A DNA stretch of 64,000 nucleotides from the NCBI RefSeq assembly GCF_040954645.1, contig NC_092805.1:23276741-23340740 (forward strand), read 5' to 3'. The notes under the pieces were generated by a model. The model saw only the letters and a list, made by a program, of their open reading frames with translations, ran no database searches and had not been told where the DNA came from. Positions 57,204 through 64,000 of the stretch are shown here, piece by piece. Position numbers and translations under genes: made by a program. This DNA comes from Diabrotica undecimpunctata (Eukaryota > Arthropoda > Insecta > Coleoptera > Chrysomelidae). The stretch's first letter is position 1, and each line of letters opens with the position of its first letter.

Positions 57204-59149
57204 AGAAGTAATTTAGCAGTTAGTAATTTCTATTGGTAAGATGTAAATTATTCTGTCCAGTTAAATTTAGGAGTCAGCTAATAATAAATATATCTTGTAT
57301 GTAACAACTTGGTATTTTTGATTTTTGTGACAATCTTCTTTTCTCTTAGACACAATATAAATAAATTTTGACAGGAATCTTGAACAACCATTTAACGTAA
57401 GTGTGATTGTTTCTTGTTATTTGGCTATATATGTATTTTGGTTTTAAAAGTTTTTCTTGTCCCTCACAGAAAAGACAGGGTACGCCCTTTTTCATTTTTA
57501 TTTGGTCCAATTTTTCTCAATTTCCTTTCAGTTAGTATATTTTACTTTCTTTATTTCGGACTTTAATATCCACCATTTCTAATAAGCGATCTGTAGACCC
57601 ACGTCCCAAAGCTCGCCGTTGTGTCCTTCAAAACACCTGAGTGCCGGCGATTGCATAGTGAACGTATCCACACCTGGAATTCTTAATGGAAACATTTGCC
57701 TCTGTGTCAGTGAAATCAAGGAATATAGACTCTGACGCCAAGCTTCTATATTCGTTGGTTACATACGTATTTGGATTCAAGAAATATTTAGGGACATCTC
57801 GTTTGTAGTCTAAGTATTTTGTATAACTATGTATGGAGAAAATAATACTAATACACGTATCAAATACATTTTAGTTATTATATTATTAAATATTTGTTTT
57901 AACCTATCTGTTTAGAATCTTAAGTAGAAACTTTTCTATATCTCTATCTTCTTTTTATTTGTATTAAATATTTATATACTCTTTTTTCATACTTTCAAGG
58001 AGTTTCTATAGTACGAGTTTCACCAGTAAAACTTTAGTAAATTTAATCACTGCACATCCCCAATTCGACTATGAGGAGATACAATCCAACATGTCTAAGT
58101 TATAAGACACAAATTAACAAACCGTCTTGGTTATTTAGCAATACGCGATGCTTACAAGACGTAGCTGATCAGACAGAGGCGGGTGCATTATTCTAATTTT
58201 TGGTGGTCAGTCTACAAAACTTTAAATACAAGTTACCTCTTGGAGTGTTTTTAACTAAAGTTACTGAAATTTTTTCAATATTTTTAGAAATAATCGATTT
58301 TAAATAATATTTATTAGTATTATTTTTTGTAATCACTTGAATGAATGATAAATTTTCGAGGAAAAATTCCTGATTGAACCTGATTCACGCATTTGGTGAA
58401 GTCAATCTGCGAACTTTAAATTGTCATTTCGTTTTCTCAGAAAATAAAAAAAGTAGGGCAGTAATCTTTTATTTTAATAGGGCATTTAGGTAAATTTAAT
58501 GATGGATACTATCTTATTCCTTTTGTGTCTGGCTGAATGACGATAAGTCTAAGCCAAAAAAAAGTTGTTTTCATCTTTTTTTATATTATTGTACCATTTT
58601 TCATAACGATATCCAATGATGTCCTCTTGAACCTTATTTTAGGGTATTCTTTAGGGTTTAGGTTTAGGTTTGGGGTAAAATCTTCAGATTCCTTTCCGTT
58701 AAAAAAATTCTTCGGCTTATAAAAAATGGATAGTAATTACACTCTGGTAAGTAAATATGAACTCTTTTATATTTTTGTATTTAACACCGTTTTCGTTACG
58801 CAATTGACTTAAAAAATGTTTATTTTTTCTTCTATTATTTTTTATTATCATCACATTGCACGCGTCATATTCGAGATGCAATAATTTAAATTTTACGTTT
58901 TTATTGGTATTATAATTATGATATAACAAACTGTGGAAAAGCAAATTAGTGAACAAATATCAACAAATGAACATAAACAAAGTATTAGATATTTAAATAT
59001 GTATTACTTTAGTTATTGTATTAAAAAGTAGAAATAAATTCATTTTCATCAGAGGACTAATTTATACGCCAGTCCGCCTGGGAAAAAATCATTGATTTCA
59101 CGTAATAATTTGTACAGATATTTGTTTAAATTATTGCAACAATTTTTTT
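57204..59149. other. Intergenic; possible short I-like 3' end
   Basis: No gene was recognised. CTGGCTGAATGAC near 58529, followed within 20 bp by an A-run, resembles the 3' end of the I-like LINE (57155-57192) and may be a very short 5'-truncated copy. The remainder is AT-rich. Confidence 0.4.
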
Positions 59150-59232
59150 TTGGTCTGCCAATACTTCTTCGTCCATTTGGTGACTTATCTCATGCTATTC
59201 GTACTATCCTATCCCCTGCCATTCTACTAATT
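59150..59232 (-). repeat. RTE 3' tail segment, direct duplicate of 59446-59528
   Basis: CCAATACTTCTTC, CATTTGGTGACTTAT and TGCTATTCGT are repeated about 296 bp downstream with few differences. This is either a second 5'-truncated RTE copy or a local duplication. Confidence 0.75.
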
Positions 59233-59445
59233 TTGAATCAACAAATTCCCTGGAAGAAAATTCAGAATGGTTGCATCCAGATACTTGACATCTATATTTT
59301 TTGCGCCTGTGTTAAATATTTTGTACACTGAAATAGTTGTTAATAAATAAACAAAGAAGAAATTCCCTGATGAACCAGAGTTTTTGCTCAGGGATTACAC
59401 TACACTATTTTACACAGGGATTAAATTATTACATTATCTTTTTGT

Positions 59446-61135
59446 TGATCGGCCAATACTTCTTCATCCATTTGGTGACTTATGTCGTGCTATTCGTTCT
59501 ATCCTGTCCTCTGCCATTCTACTAATGTGTTCGTTCCACTCCTGTTTCCGTTTTGTCACCCATCAATTTATGTCTTCTAAATTGCATGTTTTTCTTATAT
59601 TTTCACTTCTCTCCCTATCCTTTTCCCTAATACTCGTCGAAGTATTTTTATCTCTGTTGTTTCTAGTAGTCGTCTCGTTTTAGATGTGTCAGGTCTTGTT
59701 TCTGCCGTATATGTTAATATAGGTCTAATTGCTCCTTTATAGATTCTTGTTTTTGTGTCTTGTCTTAAGTGTTTGTTCTCTCAGATTGTGTCAAAACTTG
59801 CTTTAAGTTTTGTTGTTGTACTTTTTCTTTAACATCTCCGTAACTCCCCATAATTAGTTATTTCTATTCCCAGATATCTAAACCTTGCTTCCTGCTTTAT
59901 TATTTTCCCATCAATTTTGATTTTATATCGTAGTGGGTATTTAGAGGTTGTCATACAATTGGTTTTATTTTGCTGATATGCTGTTGTATTAAAGATGTGT
60001 CATTCTTTGGATCTCATCTTCTGTCTCGGCGATAAATGCGGCGTCGTTTGCATAACATAATATTTGGATTTCTTTGTTCCTCATTCTGTAATCATGACGT
60101 TTACGTACTGCTGTATTATTTCGTCTATTATTATATTAAAGAGAAGTGGGCTTAACGATATTGAAGGTCTTCAAATTCTGCTTGATCGCATTTACGAGTT
60201 AGGAGAGGAAATGGGCATTACAATAAACTCAAACAAAACTAAATTTTTAGTGTTTAGTCGTGACCCCCATCCCGATGCAAAGCTTTAATTAAACGGAGTC
60301 CAAGTTGAAAAACTTCACAAAATGACATATTTGAAAACTATGATAACGGACCAACTAGATCCAGACATTGAAATAAAACGTAGAATAGCAATGACTAAAA
60401 CTACTTTTATGAAAATCAAGTCATTTCTTTGCAATAATCATCTCAGTTTAAAACTAAGACAAAGAATGGTTCGATCATGAACAAAATTGAAGCATTGGGA
60501 ATGTGGGTTCATAGATGAATGCTGAAGATACCTTGGACAGCAAGGAAAATAATGAAGAAGTACCAAGGAGCGTCAACAAAGATAGAAAACTGCTAAAGAT
60601 TGTTAAACATCGAAAAATATCTTATCAGGGACCTATAGTAAGGGGAAGTCGATATAATATATTACAACTGATCCTTAAAGGCAAAATAGAGGGCTAGAGG
60701 TGTAGAAAGAAAACAAGTTTCTTGGTTCAAAAACATTCGTGAATGGACTCAGATATCAAATGCAGGACAATTATTTCATATTGCAGAAGATATAGAAGCC
60801 TTCGCAATGGTGATTGCAAACACCGATAATTCTGATATGGCGCGCGAAGAAGAAGGGCTTAACAGGTCACCCTGTCTGACTCCGCTTTGTACTGGTATAC
60901 ACTGTGTACCGTTGTACTCGATGGCCTTTTCTGTAATTTGTCTTAGTACAAATACGGCGTCTACACAGGATCTTCCAGATCTGAATCCTTGTTGTTCATC
61001 TGGTAGAGCTGTTAGTTTTTGTTGGTTAGGACTTTTGTGGTAAGCTTAAGTGCGGTGTTCAGTATATTTATATCTGTTTAATTATTGGGATCTTCTTTAT
61101 CTCCGTTCTTGAATATTGGTATCATTATGCTATTT
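59446..61135 (-). pseudogene. RTE-like RT, split by an opposite-strand RTE
   Basis: Read from 61135 on the minus strand: IPIFKNGDKEDPNN, LTALPDEQQGFRSGRSCVDA, VFVLRQITEKAIEYNGTQ and VRQGDLLS. Then, beyond the insert at 60157-60854, PLLFNIIIDEIIQQYV and YANDAAFIAETEDEIQRM, where the catalytic YADD is YAND. The remainder is FRYLGIEITNYGELRR, TRIYKGAIRPILTYTAETRP and ETTEIKILRRVLGK plus a degraded tail. It is damaged by stops and frameshifts. Joining 60864 to 60147-60156 restores GDLLSPLLF, which confirms that the insert is secondary. Confidence 0.88.
60157..60854 (+). mobile_element. RTE-type LINE nested in the opposite-strand RTE, 9-bp TSD
   Basis: Exact duplications GGGCTTAAC lie at 60148-60156 and 60855-60863. 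The insert encodes GLQILLDRIYELGEEMGITI, NSNKTKFLVFSRDPHPDAKL, TMITDQLDPDIEIKRRIAMT and MKIKSFLCNNHLSLKLRQRM. Broken frames follow, ending VSWFKNIREWTQISNAGQLF and HIAEDIEAFAMVIANTDN. The tail is a short GAA repeat (GAAGAAGAA). This is a different RTE subfamily from its host. Confidence 0.92.
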
Positions 61136-61224
61136 AAATGCAAAATACAAACATTAATTTAATAAACGTTAAACAATTCTTTTACTAATTTAATTCTATC
61201 TGACTTTTTATATTGATATTTCTG

Positions 61225-61365
61225 ACATGTAATATACATTTTAAAGTAGATGTTGCCAATATTACTGAGTTGCGTTCCTGGGACGACTTGATTGTTAGAT
61301 AGCTCATTCGATTACATGAAATCAACTTTAACTTGCGAATATCTGTCAGAAAATTGTGGCCACAC
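61225..61365 (-). repeat. Dispersed repeat, inverted partner of 45892-46025
   Basis: The reverse complement carries AAGTTAAAGTTGATTTCATG, TAATCGAAT, then AAGTCGTCCCAGGAACGCAA. It is followed at 61370-61420 by GATGCCATGATAAAATAGCT, similar to the block near 912-950. Confidence 0.7.
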
Positions 61366-61399
61366 AAAGAAAACTTTAAGATGCCATGATAAAATAGCT

Positions 61400-62860
61400 T
61401 CAGAACAATAATAAAAATACCTGCTTGCTGATTAAGAAGTTCTCATAAATGTAAGCGAGATTTTTTAGCATTAATTTCAAAAATCTCCTTTGTGGTATTT
61501 CGAGTTTAATCAAATGAGAAGCACATGTTCTACTCTATGCTAAAATGTCATATCCAAGACGTGATACTATCAAAGGATAGTATCCTATCTTTAAGTAAGG
61601 TAAACTAAGAATATTACTGAGATATCGAAATCTGTATAGTAACATTCTTAGAGTTTTACATACCACATCAATATGTACATCCCACTTCAAGTGGCAAGTT
61701 AATCAATATAAACGCCTAAATATTTTATGCATTTTTTCCTATTTATTTTAATGTGCGCATTATTATAGCTAAGATTTAATTCCATAAAGTCAGGTAAATC
61801 ATTTTTTTATATTGAAAATGGTATAAAATATATTTTATCAGTATTAACTGCCAGCAATTTCGTATTTAGGTATTCTAGAACCTTTACAGTTGCTGTATCT
61901 CCCAAAGTTTTAAGTTTATTCATAGAATCACTAGTGTAAAGTATGACTGTATCGTCAGCAAAACTAATAAATTTTCCATTTATTTTCGTTGATGCTAGAT
62001 CATTTATATTTATATTAAAAACAATACCTATAAGCACCTAAAATAGTAACTTGAGGCACACCATACTTAATGATTTTTTCAACACTTACTTTGTTATTAA
62101 TTTTGAAAATTTGCGATCTATTTTTTAAATAACTTTGAAGTAGTTAGTACGGTATGCCTCTTATTCCAAGATCATCCAAAGCACCTAACAACTGTTGAAG
62201 ACTAACAGTGCCAAATGTCTTCCTAGATACAAAAATATCGCTAAAATAGGAGAGCCACTATCCAGCATCTTATATAAATATTCAGTAGCAAACGTTATAG
62301 CATCTGAAGTACATAGAATATTACTACATAGTAATACATTTTGAAAACCAGATTGGTTTTGAGATAGCAGGTTAAACTTTGTAACATATTGATTTACTCA
62401 TTCGGCTAAGGCCTTTTCAAAGATTTTTGCAAGACTGGTAATAAGTGATATAGGACGTTTTTAAATATAGGAATAATTAGAGTTTTTTCAAAATGGTCAG
62501 GACATGCACCATGTTCAAATATAATATTTATTAAATAAGTTATCGGATCAACAACATAATTGGAAATTATCTTTAAGAGATCGGCGGAAATTTTGTCTAT
62601 GTCAAGAGATTTTTTTGGTTTTATGGAATAAATAATACTCTGAACTTATGATCTTCTTACGGGTTTTAGAAAAACAAAACATACTATGACATAGTTTTAA
62701 GATGATCAGGAGAAAAGAACTACCCCAGTTGTACTACTCTCTTTGTATAGCTCGTTTACCTCTTGCTTTATTCTGCATTTCCAATTATTTTCAACTTTTG
62801 TGCACCATTTATTTTTCGTAATATTTTTCTTTCTCATAACTCCAGAATTTTATATCGGCT
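61400..62860 (-). pseudogene. CR1/Jockey-superfamily LINE reverse transcriptase
   Basis: From about 62860 on the minus strand: NKWCTKVENNWKCRIKQEVN, ELYKESSTTG, KSLDIDKISADLLKIISNYV, VDPITYLINIIFEHGACPDH, FEKTLIIPIFK, RPISLITSLAKIFEKALAE, LSQNQSGFQ, LDSGSPILAIFLYLGRHLAL, ININDLASTKINGKFISFAD / DTVILYTS (61807-62037), CIKYLGVYID, and HLIKLEIPQRRFLKLMLKNL. The FADDT catalytic pair survives. The first catalytic Asp (FLDLAKAFD in relatives) reads Tyr in FLYLG. Many stops and frame changes occur. No tail or TSD was identified. It differs from the LINE at 28780-30900. Confidence 0.8.
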
Positions 62861-62869
62861 TAGTCTATG

Positions 62870-63640
62870 ATCCAAATTTCGCTGCCAAAGATTACTATTG
62901 TCCAGTTGGTCAATTTTTAATTTGATTTAAATACTCAAATAGAAATTCAATGATTTTTTTTAAATTTTTGTCTCGTAGGGAGTAATGTAATAAAATTTAA
63001 TTGCGGTACGCCGCTGCAAGGATGTCGAGCTTTAACACATTGACTTTCAATTCAGTTGAAATGCGATAAGATATCGCAAAGTATGTACCGACAGTGACTG
63101 TAGGTGTGAAGTGGCTGCTGCTAGTGCTCGCCGTATTGTCTACTAATTAAATTTCTTGGAGCCCCATTTGTAGAGTGAGTCGGGGGCATACAACACGAGA
63201 GATTCCTCTAGTTCTGGCGCTTCTCTTGACAGTTGATCTGACGAATTCGCCAAGTATTACTTTACAACACATCTATTCGTCGACATCTTGGATTAATTCT
63301 AACGTATTTCCGTTACCTTTTCTCATATTTAATTTTATTAATTCGCTTGAAGGATCCGCTGCTCGAGAGTTTCGTATGAGAACTGAAGAGGGCGAATTAA
63401 ACATGGATATAGTTTGTTGGAACTATTTTATTACACAAAACGTATTGTAGTATCTTAAAATATCAAGATTTATGGCTAATACAGGTTGTTATAAACATTT
63501 CCAACCCATTGAATTGTTTTCCTTTTATTTAAATTTACGTTACTCAGTGTCTCAATGTTTTATGGTTGAAACAGGGACTAAAAACAATGTTTACACTATT
63601 TCTTTAATTTGTACAAATTTGTACAAATAATTTCAAATGG
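62870..63640. other. Intergenic, ORF of 91 codons unassigned
   Basis: A less AT-rich stretch (about 63000-63450) holds a plus-strand ORF (63175-63450) with no recognised motif. The end of this stretch may already be the 3' flank of the mariner-like remnant. Confidence 0.35.
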
Positions 63641-63689
63641 GATCTTATCGCAAGTGATATCTCGTTTGAAAGATATTGAAAATACCTAT

Positions 63690-64000
63690 TTCATCATATT
63701 AATTAATAATATTGCCCTACATTTTTTAACAATTCGTTGTTTCAAAATGTCAATACTGTCGGGTGCTGTAGCGTAAACTTGAGATTTGAAGTATCCCCAC
63801 AGAAGAAAATCTAATGGTATGAGGTCCAGTGATTAAGCTGGCCATTATATCGATTGGACAAACCTCGTCGTCCAATCCACCTATCACGATATTCCTCATC
63901 TAGGTTACGTCTTGCTGCACCATAATAGTGTGCAGGAGCACCATTTTGTTGAAAAGCTTCTCCTAACAAATTCTTTGTTAAAGTTCATAGAATTTATCAA
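63690..64000 (-). pseudogene. Mariner-like transposase C-terminal part, runs off the window
   Basis: On the minus strand: EAFQQNGAPAHYYGAARRNL, DEEYRDRWIGRRGLSNR, then after a frame change LDLIPLDFLLWGYFKSQVYA and TAPDSIDILKQRIVK. The FQQDGAPAH motif (second catalytic Asp) has Asn for Asp. The third motif, (P)DLTPLDFFLWGYLK, is present as LDLIPLDFLLWG. Subterminal sequence near 63640-63680 (TATCTCGTTTGAAAGATATT) is of the kind found near ends of such elements. The rest lies beyond the window end. Confidence 0.85.

Overview
The window is AT-rich eukaryotic DNA from an animal, most likely an insect. The repeat content would suit a beetle, but that is inference from transposon families and not from any host gene. 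I found no convincing host protein-coding gene, rRNA, tRNA or CRISPR array. Almost everything recognisable is a mobile element or a decayed piece of one, separated by AT-rich sequence with no assignable content.

Non-LTR retrotransposons dominate. Two Jockey-type copies (11470-13465 and 40440-43200, both minus strand) have poly-A tails and exact target-site duplications (TSDs), and a short third Jockey tail lies at 10772-11046. About fifteen RTE-like fragments are scattered throughout, several with TSDs. There is one I-clade LINE with an RNase H domain (54850-57192, TSD found) and two CR1/Jockey-superfamily reverse transcriptase wrecks (28780-30900 and 61400-62860).

DNA transposons are diverse. 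There are piggyBac pseudogenes or fragments at 11047-14130, 20893-21616, 26846-27690 and 54060-54445. Pogo/Tigger-like material lies at 50065-52560 and 9270-9720. Tc1/mariner/IS630-like remains lie at 6392-8476, 35451-36289 and 63690-64000, and a hAT C-terminus at 36759-36884. A TA-flanked miniature element is present in at least two inverted copies (1325-2231 and 21997-22780), and a TIR element with an ACT duplication sits at 38718-39121. A further TIR element at 48372-49767 carries a broken gene of a widespread protein family whose function I do not know.

The most notable locus is 23237-25291. It is a 2,055-bp element with 30-bp perfect terminal inverted repeats starting CATG, a 9-bp direct duplication, and a minus-strand exon encoding a THAP zinc finger. 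This combination is expected of the P-element superfamily. Little besides the DNA-binding domain can be seen, so it resembles an internally deleted, KP-like copy, here also broken by an in-frame stop.

The nesting order can be read from the duplications. Jockey jumped into piggyBac at 11.0-14.1 kb and an RTE jumped into its 3' flank. An RTE copy split a piggyBac end at 19.7-20.5 kb, another RTE split an opposite-strand RTE at 60.1-60.9 kb, and the I-like LINE landed in an RTE fragment at 54.8 kb. Stop codons, frameshifts and changed catalytic residues show that nearly every copy is dead.
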